A DNA stretch of 64,000 nt from Micromonospora lupini (GCF_026342015.1 NZ_JAPENL010000001.1:3100001-3164000); one strand, 5' to 3'. Positions 36,329-47,453 are shown, numbered from the stretch's first letter. Made by a program: numbers and translations. Notes: generated by a model from the letters alone, not told the origin.

Positions 36329-37183
36329 TCAGCCCTCCGACCGCCGGTGGACGACCACACACGCCAGGCCCGGGCCGGCGTGCGCGGCGACGACCGCGCC
36401 GGCCTCGGAGACGTACGTGTCGTGCAGCCGTGCCCCGAGCCGCCCGGTGAGCGCGGCGAGCAGCGCGTCGGCGCGTTGCGGCGCGGCCAGGTGGTGCACG
36501 CCGAGGTCCACGTCGTCGTCGCCGGCCGACTCGACGGCCAGGTCGACGAGACGTGCCACTCCCCGGCTGGCGGTACGGACCTTCTCGCGCAGCACGATCG
36601 CCCCGTCCGGCATGTGCATGATCGGCTTGACCGACAGGGCGGTGCCGAGCAGCGCCTCGGCCGCGTTGATCCGGCCGCCCCGGCGGAGGAACTCCAACGT
36701 GTCGACGTAGAACCAGACGGTGGTCCGGGCGACGGAGGCGAGCGCCGCGTCGCGTACACCGGCGAGGTTCGCCCCGGCCTCGGCGGCCCTGGCGGCCGCG
36801 ATGGCCGGGAAGCCGAGTCCCATGCCTGCGGAGCGGCTGTCGACGACCTCGACGCGGCCGTCGAAGTCGGCTGCGGCCAGCCGGGCCGCCTCGACGGTGC
36901 CGGACAGGCCTGCGGACAGGTGCACCGAGACGACGCCGTCGGCGCCGTCGTCGAGGAGGCGGCGGTACGTCCGGGTGAACTGCTCGGGCGCCGGGCGGGA
37001 GGTGCTGGCCGAGACCCGCCGCTCGCGCAGCGCCCGGGTGGCGTCGGCGGGCTGGGTCTCCACCCCCTCCAGACCCTCCGCGCCGTTGAGCACGACGGTA
37101 AGCGGGACGACTGTCAGCCGGTGCCGCCGCACCAGCTCGGGTGGGAGGTAGGCGGTGGAGTCGGTGACGACCGCGACGGGCAT
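36329..37183 (-). CDS. DegV-family fatty-acid-binding protein
   Basis: A 284-residue DegV protein. Family members bind a fatty acid and present it to FakA for phosphorylation. Motifs: VVTDSTAYLPPEL (about 5-17), SAGLSGT (about 90), DSRSAGMGLGF (about 113) and LGTALSVKPI. No FakA-like kinase lies in the window. Starts at ATG 37183; an in-frame GTG nine bases upstream is also possible. Confidence 0.9.
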   Translation of the reverse strand: MPVAVVTDSTAYLPPELVRRHRLTVVPLTVVLNGAEGLEGVETQPADATRALRERRVSASTSRPAPEQFTRTYRRLLDDGADGVVSVHLSAGLSGTVEAARLAAADFDGRVEVVDSRSAGMGLGFPAIAAARAAEAGANLAGVRDAALASVARTTVWFYVDTLEFLRRGGRINAAEALLGTALSVKPIMHMPDGAIVLREKVRTASRGVARLVDLAVESAGDDDVDLGVHHLAAPQRADALLAALTGRLGARLHDTYVSEAGAVVAAHAGPGLACVVVHRRSEG

Positions 37184-37255
37184 GCCCGGCACGCTAGCCG
37201 ATCACGACGGGATACGCCGAGGCGTGAGCGCCCCGGCTTCGGGCGGGAACGGCGC

Positions 37256-37915
37256 TCAGACCGCTTCGACGACGGCCGGCGCGGTGACCAGGCCGACGTT
37301 GTGCCCCCGCAGCTGCCAACCCCTGGCGTCCTGGGGACGGCCGACTGCCGGCGCGCCGGGTGCGTGCCGCAGCTCGGTCCAGTGGCAGTTGGCAAGCGAG
37401 CCGATGGTGCGCAGCACGTCGGGAGGCCAGCCGAGCAGGTGGCCGACGCCCTGGCGGGAGCTGCCGCCGTGGGTGGCGATGACCACCGTGCCGTCGGGGG
37501 CCGCGTCGGCCGCTTCCCGCAGGGCTGCGGCGACTCGTTCGCCCAGGTCGTGCAGCGGTTCCAGATCGGCGCCCGGGTCGGGGTCGCCGGCCCGCCAGCG
37601 GGCGTACTCGTCTCCGAAGCGCTCGGCGACCTCGGTGAGGTGCAGGCCCTGCCACTGGCCGAAGTGCCGTTCGCGCAGCCGGGCGTCGGTGCGGACCGGC
37701 AGCCCGGTCAGCGCGGCCAACGCCGCCGCGGTCTCCGTGGCGCGGCTCAGGTCGCTGGACACGATCGCGTCGGGACGCAACGAGGCGAGCAGCGGGGCGG
37801 CGGCGCGGGCCTGGTCGCGGCCAAGCTCGTTGAGGGGTACGTCGGAGTGCCCCTGGACGCGGTTGGCGGCGTTCCAGTCGGTGTTGCCGTGCCGCCAGAC
37901 GATCAGCCGGGTCAT
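37256..37915 (-). CDS. Histidine phosphatase (GpgP-like phosphoglycerate phosphatase)
   Basis: A 219-residue phosphatase of the phosphoglycerate-mutase superfamily. The catalytic RHGNTDWN is at 8-15, the acid Glu lies in LRERHFGQWQG (about 80), and THGGSSRQG (about 148) holds the second His. In M. tuberculosis the gene in the same position beside rsfS (Rv2419c) encodes glucosyl-3-phosphoglycerate phosphatase; that activity is inferred by position. The ATG overlaps the rsfS stop (ATGA). Confidence 0.88.
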   Translation of the reverse strand: MTRLIVWRHGNTDWNAANRVQGHSDVPLNELGRDQARAAAPLLASLRPDAIVSSDLSRATETAAALAALTGLPVRTDARLRERHFGQWQGLHLTEVAERFGDEYARWRAGDPDPGADLEPLHDLGERVAAALREAADAAPDGTVVIATHGGSSRQGVGHLLGWPPDVLRTIGSLANCHWTELRHAPGAPAVGRPQDARGWQLRGHNVGLVTAPAVVEAV

Positions 37916-38319
37916 TCGGCTGCGGCGGTCCCGCCGGCGTCGGCCTCGACCAGGTCGCGGTCGACGAACGGGATGGTGGGGCAGTCCTTCCAGAGCCGGT
38001 CGAGCCCGTAGAACTCGCGCTCCTCGGTGTGCTGGACGTGCACCACGATGTCGACGTAGTCGAGCAGCACCCAGCGGCCGCCACGCTCACCCTCGCGCCG
38101 GATCGGCTTGGCCTTCTCCGGAAGCTCCAGCAGGCGCTCCTCGATGGCGTCGACGATGGCGAGCACCTGACGCTCGTTGGGGGCGGCGGCGAGCAGGAAC
38201 GCGTCGGTGATGGCGAGCTGGTCGCCGACGTCGATGATCGAGATGTCCTGCGCCTTCTTGTCGGCGGCGGCCTGGGCGGCAGCGATAGCCAGCTCGTGAG
38301 CGCGTTCGGAAACTGTCAC
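37912..38319 (-). CDS. rsfS: Ribosomal silencing factor RsfS
   Basis: A 135-residue RsfS, which binds L14 and blocks subunit joining in starvation. The typical core is seen (DISIIDVGDQLAITDAFLL, WVLLDYVDIVVHV, REFYGLDRLW). The GTG start at 38319 follows GAAGGAGAACG. It lies in a nadD-rsfS-phosphatase run, as in mycobacteria. Confidence 0.95.
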   Translation of the reverse strand: MTVSERAHELAIAAAQAAADKKAQDISIIDVGDQLAITDAFLLAAAPNERQVLAIVDAIEERLLELPEKAKPIRREGERGGRWVLLDYVDIVVHVQHTEEREFYGLDRLWKDCPTIPFVDRDLVEADAGGTAAAE

Positions 38320-38429
38320 CGTTCTCCTTCGATCAACCGTGCGATCCTCCAAGCGTCTCACACCCGGCGAGGTGCCGACCCGTCAGTTCTGGTCGGTTAG
38401 GCGCATGAAACGGTGCATATCGGACGGGA

Positions 38430-39026
38430 TCAGAGCTGATAGAGGCGTCGCTTGGCGATGTACTGCACCACACCGTCGGGCACCAAGTACCACACCGGCT
38501 CGCCCCGGGCCACCCGCGCCCGGCAGTCGGTCGACGAGATGGACATCGCGGGCACCTGGATCAGGCTTACCGTGTCCGCCGGAAGGTGCTCGTCGGTAAG
38601 CGGAAAGCCGGGTCGGGTCACCCCGATGAAGTGGGCCAGCTCGAAGATCTCGTCCAGGTCCTTCCAGGACAGGATCCGTTGCAGCGCGTCCGCGCCGGTG
38701 ATGAAGAACAGCTGCACCTTGGGGCCGTACTCGGCCTGGAGGTCGCGCAGGGTGTCGACGGTGTAGGTCGGACCACTGCGGTCGATGTCGACCCGACTGA
38801 CCTGGAACCGCGGGTTGGAGGCGGTGGCGATGACAGTCATGAGGTACCGGTCCTCGGCGGGGCTGACCGGCTCGTCAGCCTTCTGCCAGGGCTGCCCGGT
38901 CGGGACGAAGACCACCTCGTCCAGGCCGAAGCGGTCGGCCACCTCGCTGGCCGCGACGAGGTGCCCGTGGTGGACCGGGTCGAAGGTGCCGCCCATGATC
39001 CCGATCCGCCGGATATCTTCCTCCAC
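38430..39026 (-). CDS. nadD: Nicotinate-nucleotide adenylyltransferase
   Basis: A 198-residue NadD that joins ATP and nicotinate mononucleotide in NAD synthesis. The nucleotidyltransferase motif [12 protein letters not shown] is at about 12-23 and [10 protein letters not shown] near residue 165 is the second ATP-binding motif. Starts with GTG at 39026. It is upstream of rsfS with a gap of 110 bases, and the pair is conserved in most bacteria. Confidence 0.96.
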   Translation of the reverse strand: MEEDIRRIGIMGGTFDPVHHGHLVAASEVADRFGLDEVVFVPTGQPWQKADEPVSPAEDRYLMTVIATASNPRFQVSRVDIDRSGPTYTVDTLRDLQAEYGPKVQLFFITGADALQRILSWKDLDEIFELAHFIGVTRPGFPLTDEHLPADTVSLIQVPAMSISSTDCRARVARGEPVWYLVPDGVVQYIAKRRLYQL

Positions 39027-39186
39027 CCTGCGATCGTAGGCCGGGCGTCCGGGCCGACCGTTCCGGCCCGGCAACGGCGACGTCAAGCCGCCTCGCGCTG
39101 ATCGTCTCGGCCTCCTGCCGAGGATCGACTCGCCCTCCTGGAAATCGGCCCATCGCACCCGTCGGGACACCGCGGCTTCAGGAAAA

Positions 39187-39326
39187 GCGAGTCGATCACT
39201 CTGGTCGCGGACCGGCGAGTCGATCACCCCGGCCGCGGACCGGCGAGTCGATCACCCCGGCCGCGGACCGGCGAGTCGATCACTCCGGTCGCGGACCGGC
39301 GAGTCGATCACTCTGGTCGCGGACCC
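39187..39326. repeat. 28-bp tandem repeat, five copies
   Basis: Units begin GCGAGTCGATCAC at 39187, 39215, 39243, 39271 and 39299, with an exact period of 28. They alternate between CTCTGGTCGCGGACCG and CCCCGGCCGCGGACCG endings. Confidence 0.94.
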
Positions 39327-39374
39327 GGCGCGGAGAGCGGCGCGGGGAGGTCGCGGTGCGGGCGCCGATGTGCT

Positions 39375-39392
39375 TATACTCGTCTACGAGTA
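39375..39392 (+). promoter_or_regulatory. -10 box and probable PadR operator
   Basis: TATACT (39375-39380) is a near-consensus -10. It overlaps the palindrome TACTCGT-CT-ACGAGTA (39377-39392); another CTACGAG half-site follows at 39398. A palindrome over the -10 suggests repression of the padR gene by its own product. Confidence 0.65.
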
Positions 39393-39418
39393 ATCGCCTA
39401 CGAGCAAGGGGGCGTGTC

Positions 39419-40078
39419 GTGCCGAAGCGGCGCAAGGTCGGCAATCTGCTGGCGCTGGCCGTGCTGTCCGCGCTGGTCCAGCGGCCCATGCACCCGTACG
39501 AGATCGCCACAGCCCTGCGCGCCTGGGGCAAGGACCAGGACATGGAGTTCAAGTGGGGATCCTTCTACACGGTGATTCGCAATCTGGACAAACACCGCAT
39601 GATCGAGGCGGTGGAGAGCGTCCGTGATTCCCGGCGCCCGGAACGCACCGTCTACCGGATCACCGAAGTGGGGCGGGCGGAGCTTGTCGACTGGGCCCGT
39701 GAGCTGGTCGCCACCCCGATGCCGGAGCAGCCCCGCTTCCGCGCCGGGCTGTCCGTCCTCGCCGTGCTGCACCCCGACGAGGCCACCGACCTGCTGCGGC
39801 AGCGGCTGGCCCTGCTGGAGGACGCGCTCCGCCTCGACCGCGAGACGCTCGACGCCTACCTGCGGGACATCCCCCGGCTGTTCCTGGTGGAGGCGGAGTA
39901 CGACCTGGCCATGCGAGCCGCGGAGGCGACCTGGCTGCGAGCCCTGCTCGCCGAGCTGACCTCCGGAAGTTACCCGGGGCTCGACATGTGGCGGGCCTTC
40001 CACGAGACCGGCGAGATACCTGCCGAGCTGATCGAGCTGGCGGAGAGGACCAGCAGCGCCCCGGACACCACCGACTGA
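39419..40078 (+). CDS. PadR-family transcriptional regulator
   Basis: A 219-residue repressor-like protein with an N-terminal winged helix (about 5-85: LALAVLSALVQRPMHPYEIA, FYTVIRNLDKHRMIEAVE, VYRITEVGRAEL) and a C-terminal Vir_C helical dimerisation domain (about 90-180). Starts with GTG at 39419 after GCAAGGGGGC. A palindrome over its -10 box suggests autoregulation. The FAD monooxygenase downstream could be a target but is separated by a terminator. Confidence 0.9.
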   Translation: MPKRRKVGNLLALAVLSALVQRPMHPYEIATALRAWGKDQDMEFKWGSFYTVIRNLDKHRMIEAVESVRDSRRPERTVYRITEVGRAELVDWARELVATPMPEQPRFRAGLSVLAVLHPDEATDLLRQRLALLEDALRLDRETLDAYLRDIPRLFLVEAEYDLAMRAAEATWLRALLAELTSGSYPGLDMWRAFHETGEIPAELIELAERTSSAPDTTD

Positions 40079-40085
40079 GCAGACA

Positions 40086-40119
40086 GCTCCGGCGGGGTGC
40101 GCCAACACCCCGCCGGAGC
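40086..40119 (+). terminator. PadR gene terminator
   Basis: Fourteen-bp perfect stem (GCTCCGGCGGGGTG and complement) with a CGCCAA loop, eight bases after the stop. Confidence 0.85.
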
Positions 40120-40234
40120 CCTACCTCGAACCGACACCTGAGCAGGCACCCGGCCCGAAGCGGCAAGCACGAGGATAACCGGGTTCCCTCCCAGGTCGGT
40201 TTCGCACGCACACACCGACACCCAGGGAGAGAGC

Positions 40235-41449
40235 ATGACCACGGTACGAACCGCGATCGTCATCGGCGGCGGCATCGCCGGCCCGGTGACGGCGCTCGCG
40301 CTCCACCGCGCCGGCATCACCGCCACCGTTCACGAGGCTTACCCGGCCACCGCGAGTGGGGTGGGCGGCATCGGCGGCACCCTCGCGCTCGCGCCCAACG
40401 GCGTGGCGGCCCTGCGCGCGGTCGGCGCCGACGAGGCGGTGACGGCGACCGCCACCCCGATCGACCGCAGCGTCATGGCCGTCGGACGTCGGCGCATCGA
40501 CCTGCCCACGCTGGCCGGGGTGCCGCCGCTGCGCGTGGTGCACCGGGCCCAGCTGCACCGCGTGCTGCACGACCGGGCGGCCGCCGAGGGCGTCGCCTTC
40601 GCGTACGGCCGGCGGCTGGTGGCCGTCGAGCAGACCGACAGCGGCGTGACCGCCCGGTTCGAGGACGGCAGCACGGCCACCGCCGATGTCCTGGTCGGCG
40701 CGGACGGCATCCGGTCCACGGTCCGTGGCCTCATCGACCCGGCCGCGCCCGGCCCCCGGTTCACCGGGCTGCTCAGTTTCGAGGCGGTTGCCCGCCACGA
40801 GGTGGACGCCGAGGCGGGCACCATGACGTTCGCGTTCGGGCGACGTGGCTACTACCTCTACTGGCCGGAGCCCGGCGGCGGCACCCGCTGGGGCGCCAAC
40901 CTGCCGCAGCAGCGACCGCTGAGTCTCGTCGAGGCTCGCGCGGTGCCGGCGGACCAGTGGCTGGAGACGCTGCGCACCAGCTACGGCGACGACGACCCGG
41001 GCCGGGAGCTGATGGCCACAAGCGCCGCCGACGAACTCCAGGTCGCCGGCTCGTTGCAGATCATGCCGCCCGTGCCGCACTGGCACCGGGGGCGGATGGT
41101 GCTTGTCGGCGACGCGGCGCACGCGCCGTCGAACAGCTCCGGGCAGGGCGCCTCGCTCGCCATCGAGAGTGGGGTGCAGCTCGCCCGCTGCCTGCGGGAC
41201 CTGCCCGACGTGGCGTCGGCGTTCGACGCGTACGTGCGGCTGCGCCGGGACCGGGTCGAGAAGGTCGCCGCCCGCGCGGCGCGGATCAACCACGCCAAGG
41301 CGCCGGGGCCGGTCGCCCGAACGCTGATGCCGCTGCTGATGCCGCTGCTCATGCGGACCGCGATGGACCCGGAGCGGACCATCGCCCACGAGCAGCGCTA
41401 CGTCATCGACTTCGACGCCCCCGTGACGGCGGAGACCGCGCTGCGGTGA
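40235..41449 (+). CDS. FAD-dependent monooxygenase (aromatic hydroxylase type)
   Basis: A 404-residue flavoprotein monooxygenase of the PHBH fold. Motifs: GGGIAGPVTALALHRAG for ADP binding (about 11-27), DG motif VLVGADGIRSTVR (about 152-164), and GDAAHAP with the FAD-ribityl site (about 290). Class-A enzymes of this kind hydroxylate aromatic or polyketide substrates; the substrate is unknown. ATG 40235 follows CAGGGAGAG. It probably has its own promoter after the PadR terminator. Confidence 0.88.
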   Translation: MTTVRTAIVIGGGIAGPVTALALHRAGITATVHEAYPATASGVGGIGGTLALAPNGVAALRAVGADEAVTATATPIDRSVMAVGRRRIDLPTLAGVPPLRVVHRAQLHRVLHDRAAAEGVAFAYGRRLVAVEQTDSGVTARFEDGSTATADVLVGADGIRSTVRGLIDPAAPGPRFTGLLSFEAVARHEVDAEAGTMTFAFGRRGYYLYWPEPGGGTRWGANLPQQRPLSLVEARAVPADQWLETLRTSYGDDDPGRELMATSAADELQVAGSLQIMPPVPHWHRGRMVLVGDAAHAPSNSSGQGASLAIESGVQLARCLRDLPDVASAFDAYVRLRRDRVEKVAARAARINHAKAPGPVARTLMPLLMPLLMRTAMDPERTIAHEQRYVIDFDAPVTAETALR

Positions 41450-41456
41450 ACGCCTG

Positions 41457-41486
41457 GCGCGGGGTGGCCGACACGCCACCCCGCGC
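41457..41486. terminator. Bidirectional hairpin, monooxygenase/pepN
   Basis: Twelve-bp perfect stem (GCGCGGGGTGGC and complement) with a CGACAC loop between convergent stops. Confidence 0.8.
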
Positions 41487-41496
41487 CCGCCTCGGC

Positions 41497-44013
<2,517 letters not shown>

Positions 44014-44081
44014 CCGCTTATCCTGCCCGATGGGGATCGGCACGCGGTCCCCAGACGGCCCCGGCACTGGAGGAAAGAACC

Positions 44082-44300
44082 ATGGCGCAGCACCCCAAGG
44101 GCGACTTCGACCTCTCCCGGGCGGTCTGGCAACGGGCCGAGGGGGACACCTCGGAGAGCGCCGTCGAGGTCGCGTTCGTCGACGATCTGATCGGAATGCG
44201 CAACTCCGCCGAGCCGGAGGGCGCCGTGCTCGTCTTCACGCAGGCCGAGTGGGACGCGTTCGTCGCCGGCGCGCAGGACGGCGAGTTCGACCTGGACTGA
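44082..44300 (+). CDS. DUF397 domain protein
   Basis: A 72-residue acidic protein of the DUF397 family, common in many copies in filamentous actinomycetes. LSRAVWQRAEG and VFTQAEWDAFVAGAQDGEFDLD are diagnostic. DUF397 genes often sit next to an XRE-family regulator as part of a toxin-antitoxin-like pair; here there is no such partner in the window, so it is an orphan. The start ATG follows GGAAAGAACC. Confidence 0.9.
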   Translation: MAQHPKGDFDLSRAVWQRAEGDTSESAVEVAFVDDLIGMRNSAEPEGAVLVFTQAEWDAFVAGAQDGEFDLD

Positions 44301-44310
44301 TCGCCAGGTG

Positions 44311-44345
44311 GTCGCGGGTGGCGGGGAACGACCGCCACCCGCGAC
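44311..44345. terminator. Bidirectional hairpin after the DUF397 gene
   Basis: Fourteen-bp perfect stem (GTCGCGGGTGGCGG and complement) with a GGAACGA loop between convergent stops. Confidence 0.8.
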
Positions 44346-44351
44346 GCCAGG

Positions 44352-44741
44352 TCAGGCATCACCGTCGCCCCAGCCGAGACCGCCGGGACCCGGCGCGTGG
44401 TGGAAGCCGGGATGCTCGGCGACATCGACGCAACGCTCCCCGTCCGGGCCGACGGCACCGCAGAACAGCCGCTCGGCCCGGTGCCAGGCGTCGGCCGGCG
44501 ACAGGGCCGCCGCGCCGAGGGCCACCTCCGGGCGCAGCAGGGTCAGCGCTTCCGCGTACGCCACTGCCTGCTCGCGGGCGTCGGCCGCGCCCGGCGCGGT
44601 GAAGCCCAGGTGCACTGTGAAGAACCGGCGCGGCCTCAGCGGCCGACCGGGTGGGCCGATCAGCGAGCGCAGGGCACGACCCGCGCCAGTTGCCCCGACC
44701 GCCCGCCGTTGCCGCCAGTGCGGCGACCTGTTGTCGTGCAT
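44352..44741 (-). CDS. Small protein of unknown function
   Basis: A 129-residue protein with no recognised family. An Arg-rich N-terminal 45 residues precede a core (RFFTVHLGFTAPGAADAREQ, LTLLRPEVALGAAALSPADAWHRAERLF) with two Cys (in FCGAV and RCVDV). It ends GGLGWGDGDA. The ATG at 44741 is the chosen start. It is convergent with the DUF397 gene, with a terminator between, and divergent from the CYP152 gene. The coding assignment is plausible, not proven. Confidence 0.55.
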   Translation of the reverse strand: MHDNRSPHWRQRRAVGATGAGRALRSLIGPPGRPLRPRRFFTVHLGFTAPGAADAREQAVAYAEALTLLRPEVALGAAALSPADAWHRAERLFCGAVGPDGERCVDVAEHPGFHHAPGPGGLGWGDGDA

Positions 44742-44883
44742 GCGCCCTCCCCGTGGTCGTGACCGTCGGCCCGCCGTCGGCCGCACCGGCCGACCGGTGC
44801 TGCCGGCTCACGGCGGCCCCACCAGTCAGCAAACCAGGTTCCGCCGCCCGTGGGAGGGGCCAGCCGACGCGCTGTCGACGCGG

Positions 44884-44909
44884 GGATTCAGCGGCGGCAA
44901 CACGGGTAG
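44884..44909 (+). promoter_or_regulatory. SigF/SigB-like promoter of the CYP152 gene
   Basis: GGATT-N15-GGGTAG, close to the general-stress consensus GGTTT-N15-17-GGGTA, 46 bases upstream of the ATG. Confidence 0.45.
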
Positions 44910-44955
44910 ACGCGCGACGGCGACGCCGGCCACCACCCGCACCCGAGGAGGCCCG

Positions 44956-46200
44956 ATGGCGACCATGCCGGCCGACCGCACACCGGACAGCACCCTCGCG
45001 CTGCTGCGCGCCGGCTACCGGTTCATCGGTGAGCGGTGCGACAGGTACGGCAGTGACGTCTTCCAGACCCGGATCCTGCTCGCGCCGACCATCTGCGTGC
45101 GCGGCCGGCCGGCGGCGATGCTCTTCTACGACAACGAGCGTTTCCAGCGGGACAGCGCCATGCCCCTGCGGGTGCAGCGGACGCTCACCGGCCGCGGTGG
45201 CGTGCAGGGGCTGGACGGATCTGAGCACGCCGCCCGCAAGGCCATGATCATGTCGATCATGACGCCGGCGGCCGTCCAGCGCCTCGGACAGCTCTTCGAC
45301 GACGAGTGGCGAGCGCGGCTCCCCGCCTGGGAGGCGGCCGGGCCGGTGCCGCTCTACGACGAGGTGGGCCGCCTGCTGACCCGGGTCGTCTGCGCCTGGG
45401 CCGGGGTACCGCTTGCCACGTCGCAGGTCGACCGCCGCGCCGTCGACCTGCACGCCATGATCGAGGGCCCGGCGGTCGTCGGCCCACGGCACTGGAGGGG
45501 CCTGCTCGCCCGCCGTCGCGCCGAGCGCTGGATCGGCGACCTCGTCGAACGGGCCCGGACCGGGATCCACCCGGCGCCGGCCGGCAGCCCCCTGGAGATC
45601 GTGTCCGAACACCGCGACGCGCGCGGGGAGCTGCTCCCCCGTCGGACCGCCGCCGTCGAACTGCTCAACCTGCTGCGCCCGGTCGTCGCCGTGGACCGGT
45701 ACATCGTCTTCGCCGCGCTCGCCCTGCGCGACCATCCCGGCTGGCGGGAGAGGGTCCACGGCGACGACGAGGCCACCGGGCAGTTCGTCCAGGAGGTACG
45801 TCGCTACTACCCGTTCTTCCCGATGGCCGCCGCCCGGGTCCGGCGCTCGTTCGACTGGGAGGGCCACCACTTTCCGCGCGGACGGCGGGTGCTGCTCGAC
45901 CTCTACGGCACCAACCACCACCCGGCGCTCTGGCCCGAACCGGAGCTGTTCCGCCCCGAGCGGTTCGCCGGCCGCCGTGTGGACCCTTTCGAACTGGTCC
46001 CGCAGGGCGGCGGCGACCACACCACCGGGCACCGCTGCGCCGGCGAGTGGATCACCATCGACCTGATGAAGCGGGCGGTCACCAATCTGACCGGGAGCAT
46101 GCGCTACGAGGTTCCGCCACAGGACCTGACCCTGGACCTGCGGCGGATGCCCGCGCTGCCGCCCAGCGGCCTGACCCTCACCGACATCCGCCGCGCCTGA
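44956..46200 (+). CDS. CYP152-family peroxygenase P450
   Basis: A 414-residue cytochrome P450 of the CYP152 (fatty-acid peroxygenase) type. The heme-thiolate loop is QGGGDHTTGHRCAGEW (about 352-367, with the Cys ligand). The I-helix carries LLNLLRPVVAV with Arg-Pro in place of the usual acid-alcohol pair; this is the hallmark of CYP152 enzymes, which use hydrogen peroxide and the substrate carboxylate and need no redox partner. It likely alpha/beta-hydroxylates or decarboxylates fatty acids. The ATG follows GAGGAGGCC. A SigF-like promoter lies upstream. Confidence 0.9.
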   Translation: MATMPADRTPDSTLALLRAGYRFIGERCDRYGSDVFQTRILLAPTICVRGRPAAMLFYDNERFQRDSAMPLRVQRTLTGRGGVQGLDGSEHAARKAMIMSIMTPAAVQRLGQLFDDEWRARLPAWEAAGPVPLYDEVGRLLTRVVCAWAGVPLATSQVDRRAVDLHAMIEGPAVVGPRHWRGLLARRRAERWIGDLVERARTGIHPAPAGSPLEIVSEHRDARGELLPRRTAAVELLNLLRPVVAVDRYIVFAALALRDHPGWRERVHGDDEATGQFVQEVRRYYPFFPMAAARVRRSFDWEGHHFPRGRRVLLDLYGTNHHPALWPEPELFRPERFAGRRVDPFELVPQGGGDHTTGHRCAGEWITIDLMKRAVTNLTGSMRYEVPPQDLTLDLRRMPALPPSGLTLTDIRRA

Positions 46201-46276
46201 CCCCGTTACCGATCCCCGGAGGCGTCCCCGTTCCGCAGGCGGGCTGCCTGCGGTCGGCCAGTCGAGGCGACATCCT

Positions 46277-46302
46277 GGTTTGGTTGCCCGCAGGGCGGGC
46301 AC
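46277..46302 (+). promoter_or_regulatory. SigF/SigB-like promoter of the glycosyltransferase gene
   Basis: GGTTT-N15-GGGCAC; the -35 matches the stress consensus exactly, the -10 less well. About 54 bases upstream of the ATG. Confidence 0.35.
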
Positions 46303-46310
46303 GCGCAGCG

Positions 46311-46340
46311 GGCGGTCCGCCCCGCCGGCCGCGGACCGCC
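46311..46340 (+). other. Hairpin in the leader of the glycosyltransferase gene
   Basis: Ten-bp perfect stem GGCGGTCCGC with its complement and a 10-base loop, just before the AGGAGG ribosome site. It may be the terminator of the P450 gene or a leader structure. Confidence 0.5.
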
Positions 46341-46356
46341 TGCCCAGGAGGCACCG

Positions 46357-47376
46357 ATGCCCTCGAAGGCCACCGGTGGCACCGCCCGGCGAGCCGGGCA
46401 CGACAACACCGGCCTGCCGCCGCCAGTCCTGCCGATGGCGTACGTGCTGCCGCTGCGCTGGCGCACCGACACCGGTCTGGACGAGCTGACCGGCTACCTG
46501 CGCTGGCTGAGCGGCCTCGTCGAGGTGCTCGTCGTCGACGGGTCGCCTCCGGAGCGCTTCGCCCGGCACGCGGCGGCATGGCAGGGACTGGTCCGGCACC
46601 TTCCGCCCGATCCCGCCGGGCGAGGGCTCAACGGCAAGGTGGTAGGGGTGCACACCGGCCTCGACGCCGCACACCACGAACACGTGGTCATCGCCGACGA
46701 CGACGTCCGGTACGACGAGGCCGGGCTGCGTGCCGTGCACCGACTGCTGGGCCGGGTCGACCTGGTCCGGCCGCAGAACTACTTCGACCCACTGCCCTGG
46801 CACGCCTGGTGGGACACCGGGCGGACGCTGCTCAACCGGGCGCTCGGAAACGACTACCCCGGCACCCTCGCGGTACGCCGCAGCACGTTCCTCGCCATGG
46901 GCGGGTACGCCTCGGACGTGCTCTTCGAGAACCTGGAGCTGATCCGCACCGTGCGCGCGTACGGCGGGGTGGAGGTCGCGCCACCCTGGCTGTACGTACG
47001 CCGGCTGCCTCCGGACGCGACGCACTTCCGTGGCCAACGGGTCCGCCAGGCGTACGACGATCTGGCCCAGCCGGCCCGCCTGCTGACCGCGCTCGCGGTC
47101 CTGCCCGCGCTGGCCGCGGCGGTCGCGTCCCGCCGACCCCGGCTGCTGCTCGGCACGGCGGCCGCTGTCGTCGCCGTGGCCGAGGTGGGCCGCCGCCGCG
47201 CCGACGGCGGGATCGTCTTTCCACCGAGCACCTCGCTGGCCGCCCCACTCTGGCTGCTCGAACGCGGCTTCTGCAGCTGGCTGGCGGTCGCCCAGCGCCT
47301 CCTTCACGGCGGAGCCCGCTACGGCGACTCCCGCATCCGCAGGGCCGCTCGCCGGCCACCCCGACGCGTGCGCTGA
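46357..47376 (+). CDS. Family-2 (GT-A) glycosyltransferase
   Basis: A 339-residue protein. VLPLRWRTDTGLDELTGYL, VLVVDGSPPERF (about 59-70) and VIADDDVRYDEAGL (about 111-124, with the DxD-like metal site) fit the GT-A fold. Two hydrophobic segments near the C-terminus (about 235-275) suggest membrane attachment. It may transfer a sugar to a lipid or protein acceptor; nothing visible identifies it. Starts at ATG 46357 after CCAGGAGGC. Neighbours suggest a link with envelope stress. Confidence 0.8.
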   Translation: MPSKATGGTARRAGHDNTGLPPPVLPMAYVLPLRWRTDTGLDELTGYLRWLSGLVEVLVVDGSPPERFARHAAAWQGLVRHLPPDPAGRGLNGKVVGVHTGLDAAHHEHVVIADDDVRYDEAGLRAVHRLLGRVDLVRPQNYFDPLPWHAWWDTGRTLLNRALGNDYPGTLAVRRSTFLAMGGYASDVLFENLELIRTVRAYGGVEVAPPWLYVRRLPPDATHFRGQRVRQAYDDLAQPARLLTALAVLPALAAAVASRRPRLLLGTAAAVVAVAEVGRRRADGGIVFPPSTSLAAPLWLLERGFCSWLAVAQRLLHGGARYGDSRIRRAARRPPRRVR

Positions 47377-47414
47377 GCAGACGTCCGCACCGCGAGCGCG
47401 TCGGGGTGGACGTG

Positions 47415-47453
47415 CGACAGCTCGCGGCCACCGGAGTGGACCGCGAGCTGTCG
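47415..47453. terminator. Bidirectional hairpin
   Basis: Thirteen-bp perfect stem (CGACAGCTCGCGG and complement) between the convergent glycosyltransferase and DUF3618 stops. Confidence 0.75.

Larger units (their letters stand above)
39027..39418. other. Intergenic region between nadD and the PadR gene
   Basis: About 390 bases holding a five-copy 28-bp repeat and the PadR promoter/operator. An inverted copy of the repeat core (GATCGACTCGCC, from 39123) occurs upstream of the array. No gene seen. Confidence 0.65.

Noticed and set aside
39187..39326. Possible CRISPR array or origin iterons
   Set aside because: No spacers and no cas genes; no replication initiator gene or DnaA boxes close by.
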